This document shows, one piece after another, positions 21,719 through 33,545 of a stretch of DNA of 64,000 nucleotides (the stretch's first letter is position 1; every line of letters starts with the position of its first letter). This DNA is from Corythucha ciliata (Eukaryota > Arthropoda > Insecta > Hemiptera > Tingidae). The position numbers and the translations under genes are program-made. The notes beneath the pieces were generated by a model that saw nothing but the letters and a program-made list of their open reading frames with translations, had not been told where the DNA came from and did no database searches. The DNA lies in contig CM075937.1 of assembly GCA_038030265.1 (NCBI GenBank), positions 29,058,198 to 29,122,197 on the forward strand. Direction: 5' to 3'.

Positions 21719-22436
21719 CACTGCAGAGGCGAAATCGCATCGAGTTTGAGACGAGGAAAACGACCCGTGTGAAGACGTTTTTAATACATACGAGAAAAAT
21801 CACTTCTAGTTCGAGATGAGAACGAGACGACCCGTGTGTGAAACAAATTCATTTACATTGAAAACAATGTTAAAAAGTAAATCGCGTCGAGCATTTCGAC
21901 TCCGCGTCGAGTTCGAGGCGAGAACAAGACGACCCGTGTGTGGAGGGCCTAAATTTCAAGCAATAAGTGTCGCGGGACACTTTGGTGTAAACGCACCTTT
22001 ACACTTAAAACTTAGCGTAAGTATAGCATTTGTTTGAGAGGCGTTCATGAATGCGGCGCCCTAGATATGAAAATGGGCAGGTGGGTTATCGGCTATTTCC
22101 GAGCCGAATTCAATGTACTAACATAGGCGGATCTAGGTGTGGGGGGGTACAGCAGAATCCCCCCTCCAAGACCGAAAGTTCCCCCTTCCCACTTCTTTGG
22201 TGTATTGACATCTTTCATAAATACACCAGCGCTCATGTGACGACTAAGTGAAACGACCTACTGGGGTATCCTTCAATTTTCAATTGGATTTACATACTTC
22301 AATAATTTTCTTTCTACTCTGATTCAAGTGACACCGGTCAGATGTTACCCCAGATGGTTAGTTCATCTTAGCTTGGCAAGAGCGCTGCTGTATTTATGAA
22401 AGATGTCAATACTAAATGGAATCGTCTTTAATCCCG
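21719..22436. other. Non-coding stretch with repeat debris
   Basis: GACGACCCGTGTGTG-type words repeat at about 21822 and 21928, with a related GACCCGTGTG at 21763. A partial MITE end with GTGTAAACGCACCT lies near 21987-22000. ATAGGCGGATCTAGG at about 22124 looks like a lone hAT-type terminus, without a partner that I can find. No gene. Confidence 0.45.
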
Positions 22437-22720
22437 GCCATTATACAATTTTAGAACATTTTTGTATGGCTCGATTGATGCAGCGTCTGTTTTGAAATTG
22501 ACAGTTTCCTTTTCTAATTTAATGTGTAGTTTTTCCAGTGTCTTTAATTAACAAGATTTGGTCTATATTTAGTACCTTAACATCATTGAAGTTGAAAATA
22601 TGTCCGGTTCTTTTGTGGTGCTCGCTACCTGTATTGGTTTTCCCATTTCTTGTGTCACTCTTATGCTTAGCCACTCGTTTTTTTAATTTTTGTGTGGTTA
22701 GGCCTACATAAAATTTGTCA
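22437..22720 (-). pseudogene. Penelope-like element remnant: GIY-YIG endonuclease domain
   Basis: On the minus strand from about 22716 the frame reads KFYVGLTTQKLKKRVAKHKS, then a T...G...HH..TGH.F.F..V....D linker. This has the shape of the GIY-YIG endonuclease at the C-terminal end of Penelope-like reverse transcriptases (FYVG, basic helix LKKRV..HKSD, then H...GH.F). A frameshift near 22555 precedes the closing LEKLHIKLEKETVNFKTD part. No reverse transcriptase is recognisable upstream, so this is a 3' fragment. Confidence 0.6.
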
Positions 22721-22736
22721 AATCATATTTTTAAGC

Positions 22737-25700
22737 ATCGGATTGAATTACAAAAGAGGGGGATTAGGACGTAAGGACGTTGGCTTTCAAGCTGGCCATC
22801 ATTGACGAGGATTTAACTGACGAATCCTTATAGTGCGAATAACGAATTTGAACCTATTGTATTGGGGAAGTTCAGGTCTCCTCCTGGTGATAACTGAAGA
22901 TATTCAGGGAATGTTTGAAGGGGGGAGGGACATTTATCTATTTCACTTGAATTATCAGCCTTTTAAAAATAAATTAGATTAAGCAACAGTTTCTTCCGAC
23001 GGGAAGACACTAGGCACAAAAATTATTCAATGTCGCACTTTGCCGTTTTCCCCCCAAAATTTTTAAGTTTTCGCACGGCATGTGAAAACTCGTGACTAGT
23101 GTTACAGTCGAACTTTACTGCGCCATTTTCTAACGCGAAATAGCTTTCTTGCGAATTCAGTTTTTGTTGCGTTTCGATTTTGGTTGATCCGAAATCTAGA
23201 GATTTTCAACTCACCTCTCTTTTTTTCGGGGATGCAGAGTTGTCGGTCAAAATTGCCGCAAGTTGGTTCAAAGGACGCAGAGTATATAGGAAACAACATT
23301 ATCCCGCCGCAGCAACCGCACTAGGGGTATTTTCCCCAACAACTTTTTTAAATGGTATGTAGCTATCCTATATGTATATTTTTATGATCTGTCCCTGTTT
23401 TTATTGAACTATAATCTGGTATAGAGTTATGCCGTTACGCTAAATGCATGAACGCGCGTGGTATAAAGAAACCCAACAAACCAAACATGCCTTGGGAAAT
23501 TGCCTGTTTTGGGAATAGAATTATCATTCAGTCATTCATGGATCGAAAATTCCAGTCTACATATAGATAAAACTAAGGTTGAGGGGCAGTCGCCATTTTA
23601 TGCGCTCCCCATGGATATGTCACTATCACTACCTACAACAGACCCTATCATCGTTCCGAGAAAAAAAATACACACGTACAGTCGAATGATAGAGTGAACG
23701 GGAGGAGTGACTCGCCGGCAGAGAAATTTCGTATTACGCGTATAAGTGTTATACCCATGCTTTACCGGGGAGTGAGTTTTCACTCGGTGTGAGAAAGCTT
23801 GATCGGAAGAAATGGAAGAGGTCAGTAGAGCATACATCGACCAAGGCATTGATGTGTATTTCAACGTTTTTATCATCCACCTGCGTTTCAAAAAGGAGAA
23901 AAAAGGAAATTGAAATTTTAGGACGGTCTCGGTGGAGACTTCCAGGGAGTGGCCTTCCAGTCGATGAAGAACGTATCGTCCTCACGCACATATTATTCTT
24001 GAGAGAAACATTTTCGTCCCACCGACAATGTTGAATGTATTCGAGAAAGTCACTGAGGAATGACGAATTCATGTGGGTTACTGAAGCAAAGGGCATTGGA
24101 AAATACCGCTCTATCCTACTCTTATTGTTCGTTCGGTGGCTCGTGAGAGGGGAGGAAATAGAAAAACCAGAATATAAGATTTTCGAGCGATAACATCTCT
24201 TTCGCTAGTCGTACTTCTTTGTGTTAAGTTTTAATTACTACCTGTAATAACATGAGAAAAAGTGGTAGTTAAAAACAACAAAACAGAGTGTAATCCACAA
24301 AAAAAAACCGCTATGATGACCCATTAGCTTCGTTATAATAGTCAAGGATAACAAAAAAGAAAATTGAAAAGTGATGTCACAATTCGTCTCGGAAAGGTAA
24401 GTTTCCAGTCCCCCTCCCTGCACCATCACAGAGATCGCGTCGGCAAGTGAAAGCTTCTGCCCATCCTTCGGGACTGCAAATGTTTTCTCGGAAACCTAAA
24501 TGTTTGAAGTGGCTGCAGTAGGCCCAAGTTCACGATCATTGTGAGCATAAAATGCGAACATTCGTGCTAAAAAAAAAATTAGTTTTGCTCCCTTTATTAT
24601 CTGCGATTTCATAATTTTCGCTTCATAATTGCAACCTAACTCGGTTGCATTTAAAAAACTTTAATTTATAAAATAGTTAGTACGTATATGCATTCGAATA
24701 ATGTAGGCCAGATCATTATTGCATAAGTAAACAAATTTAATAACACCATACATTCAACATTTGTGGCCAGAGGAGGTAAAGAATAAAAAGAATGAAAAGA
24801 ATAACGCACAATGACTCAAGATCATTAGGATCTCGCTTTTAAACAAACTTTATCTACATTCAAGTAGAAAAACAGCTTTCGATTGTACTCGTAGGAATAT
24901 GAAGAATTTCTTCATGAAATGTGGTCGGCCGCCATTAGATAAATAATGGACTTCTTGTCTTCATGGATGGCCCATGTCATAAGACGATTTGTAAGTTTCA
25001 TTTCATATTAAATTGAGCACATAGTCACGATACATCTCTGTTGAAGTAGTCCGGAGAGTCAACGGTCTGTTGTGAGTTCCTATCCCACGTGAAACAATTG
25101 GGAATGGGAACAAACTGTTGTCGATCTCCCGATAGCTTTGGGAACGCTTAACAAGACTTACAATCAGACGCCCTGTGTGAAAAAAAAGTCTGGAAATAGC
25201 CTGATCACAAAAGTACCCCACTATATCAGATATTTAATTACTTATTCACAACTTGTGCGCAGCCCGGTCAAGTGTCACCGTTCCCGCAAAGTTGACCTTG
25301 TTTCTCAATCCATCACTCTTGCCAGAAAATAAAGCACGGAAGTCCTCTCGGGCTCTCTTAATATTTAAAATTCATTTTTTGTAACATGGAAGTAATGCGG
25401 AGTATTTAATCGTTTGATTTACTTAGAACTACAACCAACAACCAACGTCCAGTTCAACCTCGAATTTATTACAACAAATTGGCCGACGTTTCGCTTTATG
25501 TCAAAGGTAAGGTAACTATACAACCGAGTGAGCTCACCATCCGGCATTTTTGGGTAGATAAAGTTGATATTTAGTGGGTAGGAGGGGAGCATGGAGTTGG
25601 AAGTACTATGGAGTGTCCGACTGTGTCCCACGAGGCTTTATTGAATTTATGATAATTTTATCTACCCCAATATGGCCGTGAGCTCATCTGGTAGTATATG

Positions 25701-25787
25701 TTATCTAATCAAAGCATGTTTCACAGCCCATCGGCCATCGGTGGTAGTTTTTTTCAAGTTTTTTGTTTTTGTTTTTTAATATAAAGT
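22737..25787. other. Three-kilobase stretch without a recognisable gene
   Basis: I find no coding exon with supporting splice sites, no repeat array and no clear element ends. The overlapping open frames between 23500 and 24100 on both strands lack recognisable domains. The sequence is ordinary AT-rich DNA with scattered homopolymers. Confidence 0.45.
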
Positions 25788-25976
25788 AAGGAACCTTTAA
25801 AGACGAGTAGACGCATACGGCGCCATGTTCGCTCTTATCAGTAGTAATAAGAAGGGTTCGGGGTGGTTTGTTGAGCTCCACAAAGCATCAACAAAAGGTG
25901 GATTTCACAAGACTGATAATTGATAAGAGCGAACATGGCGTCCGTGATTTTACCTGTCTGCTTATAGGTTCTCTAA
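25788..25976. mobile_element. MITE, copy 2 of the AAGGAACCTTTAAAG family
   Basis: It matches 3451-3646 along its whole length (AAGGAACCTTTAAAGACGAG at the start, ATAGGTTCTCTAA at the end, GATAAGAGCGAACATGGC inside) with scattered substitutions and small indels. Confidence 0.7.
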
Positions 25977-26383
25977 CCTAAGTAGGCAGATACTTTGTAC
26001 TTTGTTTATTTTAATAGGTTTTAGTGGATTTCATTTTGTTAAAGTTCATGCATAATTTCGGGCCCGTGTAATTGTAGGCTTTCTAAATGGGTTCGGTACG
26101 CGAACATTTGTCATTCAGAAGTGTTCACTCAAGAAGTAAAAACAGTGCAAAAGTGTGAGACCATTCAGACTTCCTTCCATTATTTCTCATATGTCAAAAA
26201 TTTCTCAATTACGAGTGTGTCGTCATTCGACGAGCTAATGGCAAAGATGAACTCTCAAATTGTTTCATTAAGCACTAACATTTCAATTATAGCATCTCCG
26301 ATCTTCACACTAATCTTTTCACGCGAAACTATTTTCTTTACTGAACGCGACGTCGACGCTCACCCATTATGAACTGGTCAATG

Positions 26384-26504
26384 CCTATAGTAGCGTATTT
26401 CTCTAACGCCGGCCGGATGGACGTTAACGCGGCGTTCCCTTTGCAGCTGCGTTATGTACTACTGCATTGTGACCAGCTCGACCTTCGCGGTGTACTACTA
26501 TAGG
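26384..26504. mobile_element. Possible short inverted-repeat element
   Basis: CCTATAGTAGCGTA at the left and TACTACTATAGG at the right form 12-13-bp imperfect inverted ends around a GC-richer core of about 95 bp. No target duplication is clear, so this is a tentative call. Confidence 0.35.
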
Positions 26505-26628
26505 AACTGTACGTGAAGACTGAACAATAACGTTTCTGGGCGACTAGAGACAATGGGCGACTTATTTTCCTTTATTTTTTTCATGTCTTCAGCTGTTCCT
26601 TTAAAAAAAAAGTCGTCAAGTGTAATTC

Positions 26629-26663
<35 letters not shown>

Positions 26664-28599
26664 CGTGACTTTCACCCGCTCGATGAACTAGACTGTTTTC
26701 GTTTAGCATTCCTCACAGTCACAGTGACTAACCCGCCGCCTTTCTTGGCTTACTTGATTCATTCACCTTCGCAGGGTGCAGTCCCCTATGCGTCTTTCCC
26801 AAGGCATTTTAGAATAACGTGTATAGTCTCGATCCAAGTCCGCTGACCAAAACAGAGTCCTTTCACGATATTTTTTCATTTTTCTCATCTTCCAGCCCGT
26901 CATTTCCACGGAAAAGTTTGTTTTGAAATGATAAAAAATGTGGTTACTCCTTACCTCCTAGAGAGTTTTCTGGAGACCTAGTTTCTTTCATATTTATCAC
27001 TGCAACCTTTTTGGACCTCACGGACCTTTTGGAAGAAGGGAACCAGAAAATAATAGGAGGATGCCAAAGGAAGTTCTCAGACAATTAAAGAGAAAGGTTT
27101 TAATTTAGTGGGTCCGTCTATTGATCCACTTATATTCGTTGCTTCCTTCCTGACTGAAGAAACTGTGGACAAAAGTTGGTCGGTTTTCGATGGTGGTGGA
27201 GGGTTTTTTATTTGCATAAGATCAAGAAAGGACGTATTGGAATTAAGGAAAGAAAATAGCTAAAGAAAGTACAAAGCAAGTTGTCAGTATGAACAAATAA
27301 GAAAAAGGAAAGGAAGAAAAAAACTCTCTTTCATTTCTTCCCCTAACTTTCTTCCATGTCGATTAACTGTATCAGTTTTAGACGACGAGTTTTGAAAAAC
27401 TCATGAAAGGCGCAGTTTTTCTTATTTTTACTGTTCCTCATCCGAAAAACTGACTTTTTTTTTCGCAGCTCCAATATCTGGATTTTAAGATAGGTAATTA
27501 ACGGAATGTTGAACCTCTCGTATAACCACCACCACCTCAAGAGCCGCCCTCTCCATCGTAATCCTACAGAAGACGATTAGTATGAATGCCATCGCGAAGA
27601 AGCCTTCTATTTGTCGAAGAAAATAAAAGTGCTATTTTAGAAAGCCTGTAGCAAAAGAAGTCATTTCAAACATGAAGCCGTTTAATTTTCTGGTTATTCC
27701 AGTCACAGAGTATTTTTTTTTTATGCCTGAACACGGATGTTGGTTTCCCAATTTCCGAGTTTATTGCGACTGTACGAACTTCAAGCTATTTTTATTTTGT
27801 TTTTTGTTTAAACGAAAGTAAAACAGCCAGATAATCAGTCATCCAAAAGTAGTAGGTAATCATGTTATATAGCAGCTAATGAATAGCTCGATGCGTAGAA
27901 GTAGTGCCGTTCCACGGGGTCATGACGTCAGATATATATATATAGAAGGCTTGTTGTTCTAATGTAATGATTCTGAAACATAGAAACAAAGAAGTCATTG
28001 TATTAGCGAGGAATGCGATAAGGACTGCAAGAAAACATGCATCACAAGGAAGAGGCTCAAGAGTATCAACCTATTTTTCGTGAACTCGTGTTGAAATGAA
28101 CTTTGCCACGGTTCGGTTGAAGTGACGAGGGAGGAAACCTTTATAGGGGACATTACCAGAACTACCTCGTGATTTGAGATGAATCCACGTTGCTACCGTA
28201 GAAACGTTTCTGGGAAGGCTGGAGTACCTAATCAGAGGGCCGCAAATAATAAAATTGAAAATTATGGGGTGGTTTGCTGTTTGATGTTGGCCATCCACAA
28301 TCGTTCCAATATGGACAAATGGCATGTTTGATGTTGGCGAGCTATTCAAACGACCGTGAATGGTTAAAACGATGGTTACACGAGCCATGCCTGTTTCTCA
28401 ACATAAAATGCACTTTTATTCAAAAATGCAAAAACATCCCATTTGTGTTTGTTTTTTTACCTCATACCATACTCAATCGAGAAGTGCAATCTGTCCCGAT
28501 CAAAATGCAACAAAGGGTGCTGTCATTATTGCCTTTTAAAGTATATTTTGGTCCAGCGATGATGTAGAGATCGTGTTGACAATTGACGAGTAATTAAAT
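26505..28599. other. Non-coding stretch
   Basis: A pure A run of about 30 bases lies at 26629-26659, purine-rich sequence at 27200-27330 and an (AT) run at about 27933-27945. The minus-strand open frame at 28071-28388 (105 residues) has no domain I recognise. No exon structure is visible. Confidence 0.45.
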
Positions 28600-28705
28600 C
28601 GTCTTTACTCGTTGTTTTTCTCCTCATATTTTAGAATCCAAAACCTTTGGACTTATTTAAGCCATCCTCAGTGGTCTGTGGGAGTTTTCATTAATTGGAA
28701 AGTAT

Positions 28706-29419
28706 ATGTATAACCGACTAATTCAACTAAACAAGCTAATTTCAAAGAATTTGAGAGACTCTTGCCGGGATGCGTTTAGTAGCCTGAAGATTATGACTTT
28801 ACCTGGCATCTATGTTTATCAATGCTTGTGCCTGGCTCACGAGAAAGGTGGGACATCGTTTTCGGGCGTGCACTCATACGGGACACGTGTCAAAGACAAT
28901 TTAACTCCCTGTTCTTTCCGTTTGACGAAGTCGATGAACAGTTTCCTTTAATTACTATTTACTACTAATTTAAATAATGCTCTGAATATAAGTTTTAAAA
29001 GTCTTTCTCCAGTAACTTTTAAACAAAAACATTGGCCGCGTTGCAAAACTTCAGACTTGTTCAGCGCTTAATGAGCACTTGGTCTTTTGCCGGTGCAAAA
29101 CTGTCAATCTAGCTCAGCGCTGAGTAAGTGTTTAAAATCCAACAAAATACGTCCCAACAGCGATACAAATCACCGTTGCAAAACTAATTCTACTACTAAT
29201 TCTACACTTTAGCGTTTAAACACGAGCCCCGATTTTTGCAACGCAACTATTAATTGTAGAGAATCCGCTGTACTGTCTTTAGGAGTTCTACAACCTCACT
29301 AATTTATTTAAGTGATGCTTTTTTCTCTCAAACATACTTTTACTTTTGTTTACGTTATTTTGTTTGGTGTTGTAATACCTTACTAAGGCGGGCGCAATAA
29401 ATATTATTATTATTATTAA
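28706..29419 (+). mobile_element. LINE 3' fragment (end of ORF2 and (ATT)n tail)
   Basis: The frame 28706-28951 resembles the extreme C terminus of Jockey/CR1-type ORF2: LKIMTLPGIYVYQCLCLAHE, then HSYGTRVKDNL and RLTKSMNSF (family pattern LKILTLPSLYIYE...HSYNTR...L). The unit ends at 29401-29419 with AATATTATTATTATTATTAA, a typical LINE tail. The 3' UTR is interrupted by a separate short element at about 29036-29247. Confidence 0.6.
29036..29247. mobile_element. MITE nested in the LINE 3' UTR
   Basis: CCGCGTTGCAAAAC at the left and TTTTGCAACGCAAC at the right form inverted ends. Further GTTGCAAAAC words lie inside. Size is about 212 bp, with no coding capacity and no certain target duplication. 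Confidence 0.5.
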
Positions 29420-29530
29420 TTAACAAAACAACAAATTAATGTAAGCTCCCACAGACCACTGAGGATGGCTTTACTAAAGTCGGAAGGCTATTGGATACTA
29501 GAATAAAAGGAGGAGAAAAATGTCGAGAGA

Positions 29531-31063
29531 CGATTTATTTCATTTCCCCATAAATTGCCCCTAAAAGTTTGAAAGTGAGAGTTTTGCCTTGCCATTGGTT
29601 TCGTTCGATTTTATCGACTCCAAGAAGGCCAAGTAAACGCGTCCATGTGGGTGGAGGTTCTTCCTTGCACTTCCGAGTTTTCTATTATGTGAATGTCAGT
29701 GCCGTTACGTTCTGGTATCGTGTAAAAATAGTCAAAAACGGCTTTTTATAGAGTCAATCCTGGGAAATCGGTTTTTTGAGCCAGTAAAACCCATGATTCG
29801 GGGGTTTGTGAGTGCCGTTTCCGCCAAATTCGGGTTCCGAACCAGCGAAATTGATTTCTTTAAGTGGAAAATCCACATAATTGGGGTCAAAATGTCGAAT
29901 GAATTCGTAAATTATAGCTATCATCGTAACCGATGCCATCGAAAGTGACCTAGGAACTAGCCGTTTCGTCACTGTGGTAGCGAGAATTACGCTAAGGAGT
30001 GGTCCACGGACAATCCCTTATTACGTCCCTGGAAGTGTTGGAGTTCAAAAATTTAGTGCACACATTCAAGATCACAAAATCTACATCTGGGTTCACCAAT
30101 AATTTAACGTTTTCTGTTAACTGAATAGATCTGTTGTGGCCTAATGCTGTCGTTCAGCATGATCGAATGAAAACAGCCAAAATATACTTTGCGACGGACC
30201 CCTAGGGACTCAACCACGATATTATTCGATGCAATGGAAGGGAATTATTGAGCGTCGTCAACACGGTAGCGACTTGGTTGCACAGTATAGTTTGAGCAAA
30301 CTATGCTAAAGGCGGAGCACTGAAGCTCGGCCTACACGGCGGCACAAGTTGTGCAAACTTCAGTTCTGTTCCAAACACAGAGGATGAACCGTTGCGAATA
30401 ACTAGAACTATTCTTTTTTCTACAACAGCTGAATAATGCTCACTTTATTAAACCAAAATTAGTGAGAATAGTGACTCTTTTCATCTTTTGAGAAAGAAGC
30501 ATCGAGAATGAGGAAAAGCGGTGGCTTTATTTATTTGAGTTTAGTAATATTCACATTATTAACTAGGAAAAATCGCCCCGATTGACCCCAAATCGACACT
30601 CGTTGACTGTTGCAGAAAAAAATTAATATTAAGTACGAGAGAAAAGTCTTTTCCAACTCTCGTACTGGTTACCTCTCGCTTCGCTTGTGTAGGCAAAGTA
30701 AGTGCTCGAATGTAGAAAAGAACGGGGTTTCTCTCTTGTTTAATACATAAATATTTTTTGAGGAAAAAAGTGGTGCAAAACGTGGCTGTTAAAAAGGAAT
30801 ACCGATCGGATGCCCATGAGCGTAGCCAGAGGGAGCCTGGGGTGGGCTATTCGCCCGCTTCGTGGGAAGGGGGACTCGAAAGGTCAACCGAAGTGAGGCA
30901 GGCGCCTACCCAATACCCATAGATACCATCGAAAAGTAGAAATTCTACGGCGTCACCAGTCACCACACTTTTTTTTTCGTCAATGCTCACAAAACAAATT
31001 ATTTGTCAGTTTTCGCTCATTAAAAAAAGCAATTTCTCTAATTCCACTCACAAAAAACTAATT
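29531..31063. other. Non-coding stretch with a few degenerate repeat units
   Basis: Positions about 29757-29900 contain units of the kind 'AAAACCCATGATTCGGGGGT ... GAAATTGATTTCTTTAAGTG', resembling the other 30-base degenerate repeats of this window. The remainder shows no gene or clear element. Confidence 0.4.
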
Positions 31064-33350
31064 CAATAATAATAATAATAATAATAATTTATTATTTCGT
31101 GGATATTTATTCATTTATTTTTTGTCATATACGTGTCACGCCCGACAAACGGAGATAGGAACAAATACACAAATAATTTCAATGAAAGTACCTGCACGAC
31201 TTAGTTAGTTAATTAAATAATTAGATAATAAGAATACATATAAGATTTTATCATCACCATAAGTTCATCATGCAAATTGAGTACAACCTTCTACTCAAAT
31301 GTTACTCTTATCTAACTTCATTTATTATTAAAATTTATTCATCCAGAAACTCCTTTAAGCTATAAAATTCTTTTTCAAAAACAATTTCTTGCAGTCTTTT
31401 TTTTATTCCTTTAGCTCAAGTGAAGTTACCTCCTTCGGAAACCTGTTAAACACTTTGACGCTTAGTGCACCAAAAACTCTTCGCTACAAGAGCAGTTTTA
31501 TGCCTAGGAAAATGTGGGTCGCTCTTTCCCCTGGTCATGTACGGATGGGATTGCCCGTCTTCAAAAGGGTGCAGATTTGTTTTCACAAAAATAGTGTATT
31601 GAGAGATGAAACATGCGTAGAAAGTCGGGACACCCATACGGCTAAACGTTCCACGGCAGCTGTCACTGAACCAGAAATTAGCGATTATTCTCATAGTTAT
31701 TTTCTGGGGGCAAAATATCTTTATTGCCTGCGAGCTGCGACGCATTTCCCCACTACAAAATCCTACACTCCATAACCAAGTCGAACAACGCAAAGTAGCT
31801 AGTTCGCAGTACTTGATAGTTCACGTCATTTTTTAGCTTTCTTAGCACATAAAGCACTTGAAGGAGTTTCACCTCGGTCTTCCCAACGTGTGCTGTGCAG
31901 TCCAGCCTGCTGTCCAGATACTTCGCCGAAAACCAGGATTTCCTCCCTCAAAAAAAGATATCTTAACTTCCTTCGACTAACATAAATGTATTATCTTCAA
32001 ACCAGGAGTCCAGCCCTGGTGAGATCTCTTTAGCGCAGGTGTCCGCCTCAAGTATAATTCTTTTGATAACCACGAACTCTGTGTCACCCGCGTGTATTGC
32101 AGAATTTCGGTGCCCGCAAACATTGGTAGATCGTTAACATATGTGACGAAAAGAATAGACCCCAAAATAGATCCTCGCGGGACACACACATCATAGTCCA
32201 GACGATCCAAAGTCACTTGCCCAACCTGAGCTACACCTGATCTACCATGCAAATAGCTGCCGGACAACTCTAGAGCCACGCCTCTTGCTACCAATCTTTC
32301 AAGCTTCCCAGCAAAATGTCATGATCGACTAAGTCAAATGCCTTGGTTAGGTCACAAAAAGTTGCCACAGAACGGTCCCCACGGTCGTACGCAGCATATA
32401 TCTCCTCCTGCAACTTCGCGATGCAGGCGACTGTAGACCTCCTCCAACAGAAACCAAACTGATTTGATCGAAGGAGTTCTTGTCCCTCCAGAAACTCCTC
32501 CAGGTGAGTCTTGATAATTCCCTCGATGACCTTTGATAAGATAGGTATGATGCTGATGGGTCGAAAACTCTCTGATTTCAGTAAGTTGTCTTTTGTTTTA
32601 GGCACAGGGACTATCCTACACATCTTAAGCATATCGGGGAACACTTTCTTCATAAACATTAGGTTAATCATTTTAGCTAACGAAGACGCTATTACTGGGG
32701 CTGCTGTTTTTATAACCTTTGAGTTTAAATCATGTACATAATATCAAGCGATGCGAACGCGGTAAGACACACGACCTCTGCACCTCCAACTCAACGGTCG
32801 GAGCCATAAAAAAGGAGTTGCGAGCTCGGACCGCGTTTGCCCCAACGATGCCGTTTGTCTTAAGGTCCTCACGCAGGCCTTGAATCGTATTTGTCCAATA
32901 GTCCCCTAAAGTTTGTGGGTCAAGCTTGCATTCTGCTTTTCTTCGATTTTTCAGACTCTTCATTGATCACCGCCCTTTCTGGATATTACTGATGTTTCCC
33001 CTAATGCGTTCGTTATTGAAGTCCACTTTCGCCTTCTTTAATAGCCCTTTTATATTCTTTCTCCGCACTCTTTATTTCTTCCTTTCTTCCTGCCTGTCCC
33101 GCCATCAAATTTAGAATGTCATCTCTCATCCTTTCTAGATCGTGATTAAACCATTTCGCATGTTTTCCTATCGGCTTAACTTTACCACGGGAGTATTTCA
33201 CAGGAAAACAAGATTGTACATTAATACGAATTCTCTGAGAAAATTTGAAAATACCATCGTCCCCTATAACAACAAGATCCCAGTCAACACTGCATAAATT
33301 ATTTACATGTCTCGTCGGTGAACTTCGGTCGAAAACTGTATTCACACAAC
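31064..33350 (-). mobile_element. 5'-truncated LINE without RNase H, minus strand
   Basis: The element runs on the minus strand from about 33350, in the linker after the endonuclease, through reverse transcriptase to an (AAT)n tail at 31064-31092 (plus-strand view). Beyond 33350 the sequence switches to a degenerate repeat, so the 5' part is missing. The ORF is broken by several frameshifts. It differs from the LINEs at 37-43 and 45-50 kb, which belong to an RNase H-bearing clade. Confidence 0.8.
31380..33345 (-). pseudogene. LINE ORF2 reverse transcriptase, broken
   Basis: Pieces in order on the minus strand are: 33345-33013 linker (KHAKWFNHDLERMRDDILNL); 32963-32730; 32671-32288 with fingers/palm motifs (VPVPKTKDN, FRPISIIPILSKVIEGII, NQFGFCWRRSTVACI and the first catalytic motif FCDLTKAFDLVDHDILL); 32294-31977 with VCVPRGSILGSILFVTYVND (family PQGSILGPLLF..YINDL); and 31793-31390 with the C-terminal FRxL-type end (SRMGVPTFYACFI, SHPYMTRGKSD). 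The YADD box is lost in a frameshift between the fourth and fifth pieces. This is a dead copy. Confidence 0.75.
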
Positions 33351-33379
33351 TTTGACTTTCAAAATAGGCTTAATATATC

Positions 33380-33545
33380 CTAAAATAGGCTTAGTATATC
33401 TCGCCAAAGACCCATTTTCGTGGTGCTGGCTCACTAGAAAACCAAATTTGCGGGGTTTCGTTGCTGAAAAACCAATTTGATGGAATTTTCTCTCCAAAAA
33501 CCAATTTTGTGGATTTTTCTCGCCAAAAACCATGTTCTTGGATCC
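33380..33545. repeat. Degenerate repeat of about 30 bp
   Basis: Units of the form 'AAAAACCAATTTTGTGGATT TTTCTCGCC' repeat about five times with divergence. It resembles the arrays at 43700-44300 and 50780-51540. It directly abuts the truncated 5' end of the LINE. Confidence 0.55.

Larger units (their letters stand above)
28600..29530. mobile_element. Fold-back element with about 100-bp inverted arms, containing a LINE end
   Basis: The arms at about 28600-28700 and 29428-29530 are inverted copies of one sequence. GCCATCCTCAGTGGTCTGTG at about 28661 is exact in reverse complement at about 29452, and the flanking TTTTTCTCCTC and ATTAATT words also correspond. The GAGGATGGCTTA-then-AAGTC wording resembles the 3' tails of Penelope-like elements, which would make this two opposed Penelope ends; that is inference. 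Between the arms lies a LINE 3' fragment. Confidence 0.55.

Noticed and set aside
22118..22140. Second hAT element from the terminus ATAGGCGGATCTAGG
   Set aside because: No matching right end or 8-bp duplication was found.
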